A stretch of 64,000 nucleotides of DNA from Saccharothrix deserti (GTDB taxonomy: Bacteria > Actinomycetota > Actinomycetes > Mycobacteriales > Pseudonocardiaceae): NCBI RefSeq assembly GCF_009769385.1, contig NZ_VKAB01000012.1, positions 1 to 64,000 of the forward strand. The letters are read 5' to 3'. Position numbers and translations under genes: made by a program. Below the pieces are notes generated by a model. That model made no database searches, was not told the DNA's origin, and was given only the letters and a program-made list of their open reading frames with translations. Shown here piece after piece: positions 42,001 to 52,065 of this stretch (the stretch's first letter is position 1; each line of letters opens with the position of its first letter).

Positions 42001-44027
42001 CCGTCCACCTCGGCCTCACCGCGCCACGCGGCGGCGAACGCGTCCTGGAAGCGGGTGCGGATCGACTCCACGTCCCCGGTGGACAGCTTGTCGAGCGTGA
42101 CCTGGTCGATGCGCAGGCCGAAGTCGTAGATCCAGCACTCGACGCCGTCGTCGCGGACCAGCTCGTACGGGCGCTCGTCCACCACGACCACGCCCATGCG
42201 CTGCAACATCGGCAGCACGTCGGACAGCGTGAGCCGGGCGCCGACCAGGAACAGCTTGAACCGCCGTTCACCGGGCTCGGCGTCACGCGGCACGTAGAAG
42301 ACCATGTCCAGGTCGCCCCGGCCCAGCGCCTCGATGCGCCGGAAGTCCGCCAGGCCCTCGACCGCGGTGAAGTCCTCCTTGTAGGCCTCCGGGAACGCCG
42401 CGGCGATCCGCTGGCCCTGCTCGGACGACGACTCCGCGCCCAGACCGGCGCCCTGGTCCTCCAGGACCGCTTCGACCATGCGGTCGTCCCAGGTACGCAC
42501 CGCCTCGGCCAGCAGCTGCTGGATGTAGGCGGTGTCCGGCTCGACCTGGCGCGTCGGATCGGTGTGCACCATGAAGTGCACGCGGGCCAGCGCGGACTCG
42601 CCGACGCGGGCGCTGTACTCCAGGTTCAGGCCGCCGAGCTGGTCGATCAGCACTTCCTGCATGGCCAGCCGCGACGTCGTGGTGTAGCGGTCGCGCGGCA
42701 GGTAGACCAGGCACGAGTAGAAGCGGCCGTACGGGTCGCGGCGCAGGAACAGCCGCAGCCTGCGGCGTTCGGCCAGCGCGATCACGCCCGTGACGGTCTG
42801 GTAGAGCGTGTCCGTGTCCACCGAGAACAGCTCGGTGCGCGGGTAGTTCTGGATCACTTCCAGCATCCGCTGACCCGAGTACGAGTGCAGCGGGAAACCG
42901 GCGCGGTGGATGACGTCGCGGACCCGGCGCTCGATGGCCGGGATGTCCAGCACGTCCTCGTGCAGGGCCGTGGTGGAGAAGACGCCGAGGAACCGGTGCT
43001 CGCCGGTCACGTTGCCGTCGGCGTCGAAAGTCTTCACGCCGACGTAATACGGGTAGACCGAACGGTGGACGCTCGACTGCGCGCTCGCCTGCGTCAAGAC
43101 CAGCAGTTCGGGTGACAGCGCCTGCGCGCCCGCGTCCGGGCCCGCGGTCAGGCTGCGCGCCGCGAGGCTGTCCTGTCTGAGCACACCCAGACCGCTGGCC
43201 AGGACCGCTCTGAGGGCCGGTTCACCGTCCGTCGCCGGGTCGTCGCGGACGAGTTCGTACTGGCGGTAGCCGAGGAACGTGAAGTGGTCGTGGGCCAGCC
43301 AGCGCAGCAGGTTCGCGCCGTCCAGGACCTCGTGCTCGGGCAGCGGCGGCGGGTCGGACTCCAGCTGGTCGGCCAGGCTGAATGCCGTGCCGATCATCTT
43401 GTCGGTGTCCTCGACGACCTCGCGGACGTCGTTGAGGACGGTGTGCAGCTTGGTCTCCAGCTCACGCGCCCGGTCCGGGTCGGTGAGCAGGTCGACCTCG
43501 ATGTACATCCACGATTCCGCCATCGCGTCGCCCGGCGGGTCGGCCGGGTCGGCGGTCGGCAGGACCTCCAGGAGCTCGCCCGTCACCAGGTCCCGGCGCA
43601 CCACGACGATCGGGTGCACCACCCGCTGCACCTGCACGCCGCCGCGGGTCAGCTCGGAGGCCACCGAGTCGACCAGGTACGGCATGTCGTCGGTGACCAC
43701 CTGCACCACCGTGGCCGGACACGTCCAGCCGTCGTGCGCGCGCGTCGGGTTGAGGATCCGCACCACCGGGCGGCCGGGCACGCGGCTCTCGGCGAGCTGG
43801 TAGTTCGAGCGCACGGCGCCCACCAGGTCGACCGGGTCGTCGTCGATGACTTCCTCGGCGGGGACGTGGCGGTAGTACAGGCGGATCAGGTCGGCGAGCT
43901 CGGGGGCGTTGGCGGCGGCCCGTTCGATCAATTCGTCACGAGCCTGTTCGGGACTGGCCGTGCGGGCCGCGCCGGCGTCGTGCCGGCCGGCGAGCTCGGA
44001 TCGGGACGGGACTCCAGTCGAGGTCAT
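39066..44027 (-). CDS. gdh: Large NAD-specific glutamate dehydrogenase (GDH180 class)
   Basis: This encodes 1653 residues, the usual size of the 180-kDa class. It converts glutamate to 2-oxoglutarate and ammonia. The N-terminal ACT-like regulatory part covers about the first 700 residues. The catalytic core follows with [49 protein letters not shown] near 850, where the catalytic Lys is in GAKGG, and the NAD-binding [15 protein letters not shown] near 1010. A C-terminal helical domain follows. ATG at 44027 was chosen after a poor upstream stretch. M. tuberculosis Rv2476c is the counterpart (recalled). The 196 bases upstream hold its promoter. Confidence 0.93.
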   Translation of the reverse strand: [1653 protein letters not shown]

Positions 44028-44223
44028 GTTCAGGCGACTCCACGCTATCCGGTACCTCTGTGTACCGGGTCCGCGCACCACTTAACCAGACGCGCGCGAA
44101 CCCGTTCGCCGCAACCCTCGCACTGAATCGAACAACTTGCGAGAAAGTAGGAAATTGGCTGCGACGCAGACTATTTTCCCACTTTGTTACCCACGGGAAA
44201 CCTTATTAGAACCTCAAATCATT

Positions 44224-47200
44224 TCACGATTCGGGAAGTGTCCACGTGTCGAACCGGGGTGGCGGGTCGACGCGCTGGATCGGAGTCGTCGTCTCGGTGT
44301 CGGACTCGGGTGCCGCTCCGCCGACCGGGGTGATGGGCACGGTGTCCTCGTCCACCCTGCCGGCGGCCTCGTCCTCGCGTCGGGCGTCCTCGTACGCGAC
44401 CAGGGCTTCGGCGAGGAGTTCGGCCAGGCTGAGGTCGCTCTTGTGCCGGCGTGACGCGCGGGTGGCGCTGGGCGAGTCGGGGGCCGGTGGGGTCGGTTCG
44501 ACGATGGCCGGGAGGTCGATCGTCTTGCCGCCGACGACGACGGCTGTGACGAAGGGCTCCTTGTGCGGGTCGGCGGGGTCGGCAGCGAGGTCGGCAGCGG
44601 CGTCAGCGGCCGGGTCCACCGCCGGGGTGTCGTCGTGCTCGACGTCGGCGGCGCTGAGGAAGCCGGTGGGGCCGAACTGCGACGGAGGTGTCTGGGCCGC
44701 CTCCGGGGACGGGTTGGACGGGTTCGACGGCACCGGGTCGGGGAGCGGGACCGGGGGGACCTGGTCGGGCTCGGGAACGCCCGGCACCTGGTCCGGCTCG
44801 GGCGTCGGCTCGGGCACCGACCGGTCCTCGGGGGCCGACTCGTTCGCCTGCATGGGTTCGCCCACGGGGGCTGCCGATGCGTTCCCCGGCGCCGATTCGA
44901 CTTCCGGCGCGGGGAAGACCGGCCGCGCCCCGGCAGCCTCCGTCTCCGCCACGTCTGCCGACGTCGACGTCGACGCCATCGCCGAGAAGTCGGGCAACGA
45001 CAACCCGAAGTCGGGCACGGGCGGCAACGGGAAGTCGGGCGGCTCGGGCACCCGCGCGGTGGGGATGAGCGGGCCCTTCACGAAGGCCGCGCCAAGCCCG
45101 ACCGGTGGCACGTCGTCGCGCACGGCAGGCTGGACCATGGTCGGCGAGTCGAACATGTCGATGGGCGGCGGTTCCTCGGCCTCGGCCCGCAGCCGTTGCG
45201 GAGCTTCGACCCGCCACTGCACCGGCTCCGGTTCAGCCTGCGCGGGGGGCGTGGGCTCGGACACGGCGGCCTCCTCGTCGGCGTCAGGCGCACGCCGCCG
45301 ACCGCCGGCACGCTGGGGGTCGAGGAGACCGGCGGCCTTCAACGCGTCCAGCACATTGGGATCGGACCCCGCGTCACCGGGGGAACGTTCACTCTCGTCC
45401 TCGGCGGCCTCCCGAGCAGCCCGCCGACGCCCGCTCCGCACGGCACCCGCAGCCGCGATCAACCCGGCCGCCGACACACTCCGCTCACCGGTTTCGTTCC
45501 CGGCGCCCGAGGCCTCGCCACTCTCAGCCCCGCCCAACGCCACCCCACCAGGTTCGGAGCCGGACGAGTTCTCACCGGGGTCCCCCGGCGCCGCCCCACT
45601 CAGCTCGGGCGCGCCACCGAATTGATCGGCGCCAATCCCCCGACCACTGCCGGCAGCAAACCCACCGAAGGCCCTTCCGACAACGTTCGAATGCGCCCCA
45701 CCAAATCCGCCGACCCCCGCGCCACCGGCGTCGACGCCACCGCCCGACGCACCAGCGCCTTGTTGCGCACCACCGAACTCGCCGGCACCAAGGCCCGCGC
45801 CGCCGGCGGGACCACCGGCCAACGGGGCTGAATCCTGCTGCGCGCTGCCGGACGTGTCACTGCCAAAGCCCGTGCCGCTAGCGGGACCGGCGCCGAAAGC
45901 ACCACCGAGGCCTGCACCGCCGGCTGGCACGGCGGGAGTTTGGTGTGCGCTGGTGGACGTGTCACCGCTTAGGCCTGCACTGCCGGCGTGGCTGCCGGTT
46001 GATGGGGCGAAGCCTTGCTGCGCACCACCGAGACCGCCGTCGCCCGGGCCGGCACTACCTGCGTGACCGCCAACCTGCGCGGACGTGTCCTGTTGGGCGA
46101 TTCCGAAACCACCCTCGCCCAGGCCTGCGCCGACGGGGTGACCGACGGGCGAGCCACCCGGGACCTGGTGCGTGCTGCTGAAGCCGCTGCCTGCGCCTGC
46201 GCCGGCCATCTGGCTGTCGGTTGCTGGGGTGGCGGTTGCGGGAGTGGTGGTTGCGGGGGTGGCGGTGGGGAAGGGCGCGCTGCCGGCTTCGGTGCCGGGG
46301 TGCGGGGTGCTGGTGGGGTGGGGAGCCAAGGGGGCGCCTGGTGGAGGGGTGGGGGGTTGGGCGAGGGGTGGGAGGGACCTTGCTTGGCCGCTTCTCGCGT
46401 GTTCCGGGCGACCCTGGGTGGGTGGGGGTTGGGAAGGCTCGGGGTCCGGGGCTCGGCGGCGACCTCCTGGTTCGGGCTCGCCTTCCGTTTCCCCGAACGG
46501 CTGCACCAGGCGCCAGCGGTCGGCCGCGTGGGCTCTGGCCGCTGAGATGCCCTCTACCGTCATGTCCTCCGCCGCACGGCGGGAGCGTTTTACCCGGACG
46601 CCCTCGTTGCGGTGCATCTGGACCGGGCGCCACTGGCGGAGTTGTTGCTTGACCTCGGGGGCGAGGCCGGCTTCCGGAGGTGGCGGGACGGCTGGGGTTC
46701 CGGTGCGGAGCAGGGAGGCCAACTCGTCGTGCAGACCGCCGGTGGGCGGGCGGTGGATTCCGGAGAACTCGGCGGCGAGCCTGGCCCGCACGGCGTAGAC
46801 CGCTCTTGCCCGCCTGCGTTCGGCGGCGTGTGCCGTGCGGAGGTTGGCCAGGGCCTCGGTCAGGTTGCCGGCTACCTCGTGGACGTGCGCCAGCGCGAGG
46901 AGGCTTTCCGCCTGGAGGGTCTCCAACTGGTGGCGTTCCGCGCTGTCCGCGGCGTCTCGTAGCAGGTCACGTGCCTGGTCCACTCGTCCGGCTGGGAGGT
47001 GGACCCTGGTCGCGAGGGCCACGCGGAGCCAACCCGTGGTGGACGCCGACGGTGCCCGTACCGGGCGTTCCAGGAGTGGGGTGCCCACCTCGGAGGCCTC
47101 GCCGGGCTTGTTCAGGTCCAAGAGGGCGCAGACCAGCTCGACCGTGAGCCTGCCGCGGACCTGGCCGTTGTCCGACTCGGCTTCTTTGAGGCGGTCCAGC

Positions 47201-47814
47201 ATGCCCAGGCCTTCGCGACACGCGGCGATCGCGGCTTGGAGGTCGCCCCAACGGCGGTGTTGGCCTGCGGCGGCCGCGCGGAGCAGGCCGCGGTGCAGGA
47301 GGGTGGTGTCGTGGTCCAGGACCGGGTCCGCCTGGTAGAGGTGGTCGGCTTCGTCCAGGGCTTGGGACAGGGCCGCGCCCCGGCCCACCGAGACCAGGCA
47401 CTCGCTGGCCTGCACGAGTGCGGTGGCGCGGAGGCCCGGTGGAACGTTGTCGGCTTCCAGGACCGGGCGGACGGCGGCGAAGCCCGTGAGGGGGGCGCCG
47501 ACCGACCTGGCGCTGTCGGCCAGTTCGACCCGCAGGCGCCAGGCCGTTTCGTGCTCGGACTCGGACTCGGCCGCCTTGAGGGCGTCCAGAGCCCGGTCCG
47601 CGGTCCTGACGCCCCGGCCCATGCGGTTGCTCGCGAAGACCACCAGGGCCTCCGCGCGCAACCTGTCGACCTCGTCACGGCGGGCGGAGGCGAGGGCGAC
47701 GGCGCGCTCGCCCAGCACCAGAGCAAGCTCCGGTGCCCGCCAACGCAGCCGCCAGGCGGGCACGACCAGCGTGCTCACCTCGACGTCCGCCTGCGCCTCG
47801 CCCCTCGCCGCCAC
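44224..47814 (-). CDS. TPR protein with a very long disordered tail
   Basis: This encodes 1196 residues. The first 390 or so form helical TPR-like repeats (ALVLGERAVALASARRDEVDRLRAEALVVF; LAHVHEVAGNLTEALANLRTAHAAERRRARA). A basic hinge WRPVQMHRNEGVRVKRSRRAAEDMTVEG follows, and then more than 700 residues rich in Gly, Ala, Pro, Ser and Gln with repeated AGGAGLG and GGAQQG blocks. A conserved-looking C-terminal helix (KSDLSLAELLAEALVAYEDARRED) ends it. Its GTG lies 18 bases after the ettA stop, so it follows ettA in one transcript. No enzymatic motif is present; a scaffold or condensate-forming protein is inferred. Confidence 0.75.
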   Translation of the reverse strand: MAARGEAQADVEVSTLVVPAWRLRWRAPELALVLGERAVALASARRDEVDRLRAEALVVFASNRMGRGVRTADRALDALKAAESESEHETAWRLRVELADSARSVGAPLTGFAAVRPVLEADNVPPGLRATALVQASECLVSVGRGAALSQALDEADHLYQADPVLDHDTTLLHRGLLRAAAAGQHRRWGDLQAAIAACREGLGMLDRLKEAESDNGQVRGRLTVELVCALLDLNKPGEASEVGTPLLERPVRAPSASTTGWLRVALATRVHLPAGRVDQARDLLRDAADSAERHQLETLQAESLLALAHVHEVAGNLTEALANLRTAHAAERRRARAVYAVRARLAAEFSGIHRPPTGGLHDELASLLRTGTPAVPPPPEAGLAPEVKQQLRQWRPVQMHRNEGVRVKRSRRAAEDMTVEGISAARAHAADRWRLVQPFGETEGEPEPGGRRRAPDPEPSQPPPTQGRPEHARSGQARSLPPLAQPPTPPPGAPLAPHPTSTPHPGTEAGSAPFPTATPATTTPATATPATDSQMAGAGAGSGFSSTHQVPGGSPVGHPVGAGLGEGGFGIAQQDTSAQVGGHAGSAGPGDGGLGGAQQGFAPSTGSHAGSAGLSGDTSTSAHQTPAVPAGGAGLGGAFGAGPASGTGFGSDTSGSAQQDSAPLAGGPAGGAGLGAGEFGGAQQGAGASGGGVDAGGAGVGGFGGAHSNVVGRAFGGFAAGSGRGIGADQFGGAPELSGAAPGDPGENSSGSEPGGVALGGAESGEASGAGNETGERSVSAAGLIAAAGAVRSGRRRAAREAAEDESERSPGDAGSDPNVLDALKAAGLLDPQRAGGRRRAPDADEEAAVSEPTPPAQAEPEPVQWRVEAPQRLRAEAEEPPPIDMFDSPTMVQPAVRDDVPPVGLGAAFVKGPLIPTARVPEPPDFPLPPVPDFGLSLPDFSAMASTSTSADVAETEAAGARPVFPAPEVESAPGNASAAPVGEPMQANESAPEDRSVPEPTPEPDQVPGVPEPDQVPPVPLPDPVPSNPSNPSPEAAQTPPSQFGPTGFLSAADVEHDDTPAVDPAADAAADLAADPADPHKEPFVTAVVVGGKTIDLPAIVEPTPPAPDSPSATRASRRHKSDLSLAELLAEALVAYEDARREDEAAGRVDEDTVPITPVGGAAPESDTETTTPIQRVDPPPRFDTWTLPES

Positions 47815-47832
47815 GATGTAGTTACCCGGCTC

Positions 47833-49509
<1,677 letters not shown>

Positions 49510-49831
49510 GCCCGCGATCGTAGAGCGGTGCCGTACGTGACCGAACCTCGGACGCCGGCAACGGACGTGGGCCCAACGCAGAGTTAACGCGAACGTGGGT
49601 CACCCACAGTCGTAACACGACCGTAGGACGCGCCTGGCGCAACCCTGCGACCAGCGACTCCGACCTGATACGCGAACTCGTAGCGCTGTCAACCCCCCGA
49701 TGCCTGCGTGCGGACTGGCCCGGCCTGGCGCCTGCCCGACGACCTCCCTCCTCCACGCTCGCAACGGCAACGACTGCCCGGGCATTCTCCGCCCCGTTCA
49801 TGAAAACGGAAGCCCTTGTCGCTCGATTGGC
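49510..49831. promoter_or_regulatory. Spacer between ssb and ettA
   Basis: These 322 bases carry no convincing gene. They should contain the leftward ettA promoter and the end of the ssb transcript. Two related stretches around 49586-49632 (GGGTCACCCACA; CGTAACACGACCG) are the only AT-richer parts. No clear terminator is seen. Confidence 0.3.
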
Positions 49832-50323
49832 TCAGAACGGCACTTCGGCCACCTCCTTCGGGTGCTCCGCCTCACCCGTGAGGACCAGCGGCAACTCGTC
49901 CGGTTTGCGCGGCGCGGCTATCTCGGGCGCGGCACGGGCCTCGACGGCGTCCGGCGCGAGCCTGGTCCGCACCGGTGTGGCGGTGCACATGGCCAGGTTG
50001 GGCCCGATCGCCGTGGCCTCGACCTCCACGATCTGGCGGGTCTTGCCCTCGTAGTCCACGTCCTTGATCGTCAACCGGCCGCTGACCACCACCGGGTCAC
50101 CCTTGTTCAACGACGCGTGCGCGTTGTCCGCGAGCATGCGCCAGCAGGAGACCGACAGGAACATCCTGGCGCCGTCCTCCCAGGTGCGTTGTTCCTGGTC
50201 CCAGACCCGCTCGGCGGTGAACAGGCGGAACTTCGCCCGGCTGAAACCGGTGCCGACCTTGGTGTGGCTGACCGTGCTGGCGACATTGCCGCAGATGGTG
50301 ACCCGGGACTCGTTGTAAGCCAT
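49832..50323 (-). CDS. ssb: Single-stranded DNA-binding protein (second-copy type)
   Basis: This encodes 163 residues. The OB fold is clear: VTICGNVASTVSHTKVGTGFSRAKFRLFTAERVWDQE, FLSVSCWRMLADNAHASLNKGDPVVVSGRL and KTRQIVEVEATAIGPNLA. The acidic DDDIPF-type tip that recruits repair proteins is replaced by EHPKEVAEVPF. This matches the shorter paralogous Ssb seen next to ettA in mycobacteria (Rv2478c, recalled), not the replicative Ssb with its Gly-rich tail. The ATG at 50323 has GGAGGT 5-6 bases upstream. A divergent TetR promoter follows. Confidence 0.85.
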   Translation of the reverse strand: MAYNESRVTICGNVASTVSHTKVGTGFSRAKFRLFTAERVWDQEQRTWEDGARMFLSVSCWRMLADNAHASLNKGDPVVVSGRLTIKDVDYEGKTRQIVEVEATAIGPNLAMCTATPVRTRLAPDAVEARAAPEIAAPRKPDELPLVLTGEAEHPKEVAEVPF

Positions 50324-50433
50324 TTCTACCTCCTGGTGTTGATCGCTCGGGACCAGGTTGCCTGCGGCTGAGCTGGGCGGGAAGCGGCGATCCCGGATCT
50401 GTGGACAAGTGCTCGGGACATGCATAATCGGAT

Positions 50434-50479
50434 GAGTGAGCGCTCACTCGTTGACATGAGTGAGGACTCACTCATAAGC
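50434..50479 (+). promoter_or_regulatory. TetR-ABC promoter with two palindromic operators
   Basis: GAGTGAGCGCTCACTC (50434-50449) is a perfect 16-base palindrome. Next, TTGACA (50451-50456, -35) and ATAAGC (50474-50479, -10) are separated by exactly 17 bases that carry TGAGTGAG-GA-CTCACTCA (50457-50474). A repressor bound there would cover the whole promoter. Both sites share the GAGTGAG half-site. Confidence 0.8.
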
Positions 50480-50486
50480 TGGCACC

Positions 50487-51107
50487 ATGCCCGAGGAGAC
50501 CACACAACGCCGTCGGCGAGCGCCCGCGATGAGCCCCGAAGACCGCCGCGAGGCGATCGTCAGCGCCACCCTGCCGCTCCTGTTCGAGCACGGCGCCAAC
50601 GTGACGACCAGCCAGATCGCCAAGGCGGCCGGCATCGCGGAGGGCACCGTCTTCCGGGCGTTCAAGGACAAGCAGGAGCTCATCCGGACCTGTGTGCACA
50701 ACGTGCTCGCGATCGACTCCGAGCTGGAGCTCATCGAGCACGCGAGGCAGGCGGGCACCCTCGCCGAGCGCCTCTCGTGGGCCATCAGCGCCGTCTCCGG
50801 CTACCTGGACCGGATGTGGAAGCTGGTCAGCGTGCTCCGGGACTCCGGCTACGACCCACACGACCCGCACGACGGGAAGCGCGAGCACAAGGGACCGCCG
50901 GCCGAGATGCAGCGCCTCGCCGAGCACGTCGCCTCGCTGTTCGGCCCGGACGACGACCTCCGCGTCGACCCGTCCCTGGCCGCACGCCTGCTGCTCGGGC
51001 TCGTGTTCACCAACCGGATGCACGGCAAGGGCTTCGGCGACTCCACCGCCGACACCGAGCAGCTCGTGGAGCTGTTCCTGCACGGCGTACTGAGGGGAAA
51101 CCAGTGA
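50487..51107 (+). CDS. TetR-family repressor of the ABC exporter
   Basis: This encodes 206 residues. The HTH is at about 17-62 (DRREAIVSATLPLLFEHGANVTTSQIAKAAGIAEGTVFRAFKDKQEL). The C-terminal domain presumably binds the drug the transporter expels. The gene lies 13 bases past a promoter whose spacer is itself an operator, so strict autorepression is expected. Its stop overlaps the ATPase gene start as GTGA, making regulator, ATPase and permease one operon. Confidence 0.92.
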   Translation: MPEETTQRRRRAPAMSPEDRREAIVSATLPLLFEHGANVTTSQIAKAAGIAEGTVFRAFKDKQELIRTCVHNVLAIDSELELIEHARQAGTLAERLSWAISAVSGYLDRMWKLVSVLRDSGYDPHDPHDGKREHKGPPAEMQRLAEHVASLFGPDDDLRVDPSLAARLLLGLVFTNRMHGKGFGDSTADTEQLVELFLHGVLRGNQ

Positions 51108-52051
51108 ACGAGGGGGAAGCGGTGAAGGACCTGATGATCGAAGCGACGGACGTCGTCAAGGCGTTCGGCGCGCAGAAGGCGCTCGACGGGGTGAGCATCG
51201 CCGTGCCCAAGGGCACCGTGCTCGGCCTGCTCGGCCACAACGGCGCGGGCAAGACGACGCTGGTCAACGTGCTCACCACGATGCTGCCGCCGGATTCGGG
51301 CAGCGCGAGGGTGGCCGGGTTCGACGTCGTCGCGCAAGGCCACGAGGTCCGCAGCCGGATCGGCCTGACCGGCCAGTTCGCCGCCGTGGACGAGCAGCTG
51401 TCCGGCCTGGACAACCTGATCCTGATCGCCCGCCTGCTCGGTGCGAGTTCGCGTGAGGCCAGGGCCAGGGGCAACGAGCTGCTGGAGCTGTTCGGGCTGG
51501 CGGACGCGGCGAAGCGGCCGTCCCGCACCTACTCCGGCGGGATGCGGCGACGCCTGGACCTGGCCGCGAGCCTCGTCGGCCACCCCGAGGTGATCTTCCT
51601 CGACGAGCCGACCACGGGCCTGGACCCGGCCAGCAGGCTCGGGTTGTGGGAGATCGTGGAAGGCCTGGTCACGGACGGCACCACGGTCCTGCTCACCACG
51701 CAGTACCTGGACGAGGCCGACCGCCTCGCCGACTCGATCACGGTGCTCTCCCAGGGCAAGGTGGTCGCCGCGGGCACCAGCGCCGAGCTGAAGGCCCAGG
51801 TGGGCCAGCGCACGGTCACCGTCACCCTGGCCGACGTCTCGGACGTCCCCAAGGCCGGTGGGGCCCTGGAACGGGCGGGTCTGCAGCCCGTGTCCGCGCA
51901 GAACACGCTGACCGCGCCGGTCACGTCGTCCCGCGAGATCGCCATCGTCGTCCGCGCCCTGGACGAGGTCGGCCTGGAGGCCACCGAGCTGGCCCTGGGC
52001 GAACCGACCCTGGACGACGTCTACCTCACCCTCGCGCAGCACGCGGCCTGA
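51104..52051 (+). CDS. ABC-2 exporter ATPase, DrrA-like
   Basis: This encodes 315 residues. Walker A is GHNGAGKTT, signature YSGGMRRRLDLA, Walker B VIFLDEPTTGLDP and the switch His is replaced by Gln in LLTTQYLDEADRLAD. This Gln is typical of the DrrA/daunorubicin-resistance subgroup. The C-terminal 80 residues are the DrrA-type regulatory tail. It energises the permease encoded next for export of a hydrophobic compound. The GTG at 51104 is fixed by the GTGA overlap. Confidence 0.92.
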   Translation: MNEGEAVKDLMIEATDVVKAFGAQKALDGVSIAVPKGTVLGLLGHNGAGKTTLVNVLTTMLPPDSGSARVAGFDVVAQGHEVRSRIGLTGQFAAVDEQLSGLDNLILIARLLGASSREARARGNELLELFGLADAAKRPSRTYSGGMRRRLDLAASLVGHPEVIFLDEPTTGLDPASRLGLWEIVEGLVTDGTTVLLTTQYLDEADRLADSITVLSQGKVVAAGTSAELKAQVGQRTVTVTLADVSDVPKAGGALERAGLQPVSAQNTLTAPVTSSREIAIVVRALDEVGLEATELALGEPTLDDVYLTLAQHAA

Positions 52052-52065
52052 ACAGGAGCCCACGA

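Noticed and set aside
40224-43115. Rightward open frame of 963 codons inside gdh
   Set aside because: Antisense shadow of the glutamate dehydrogenase gene, with repetitive VDH/RVH-type composition and no ribosome site.
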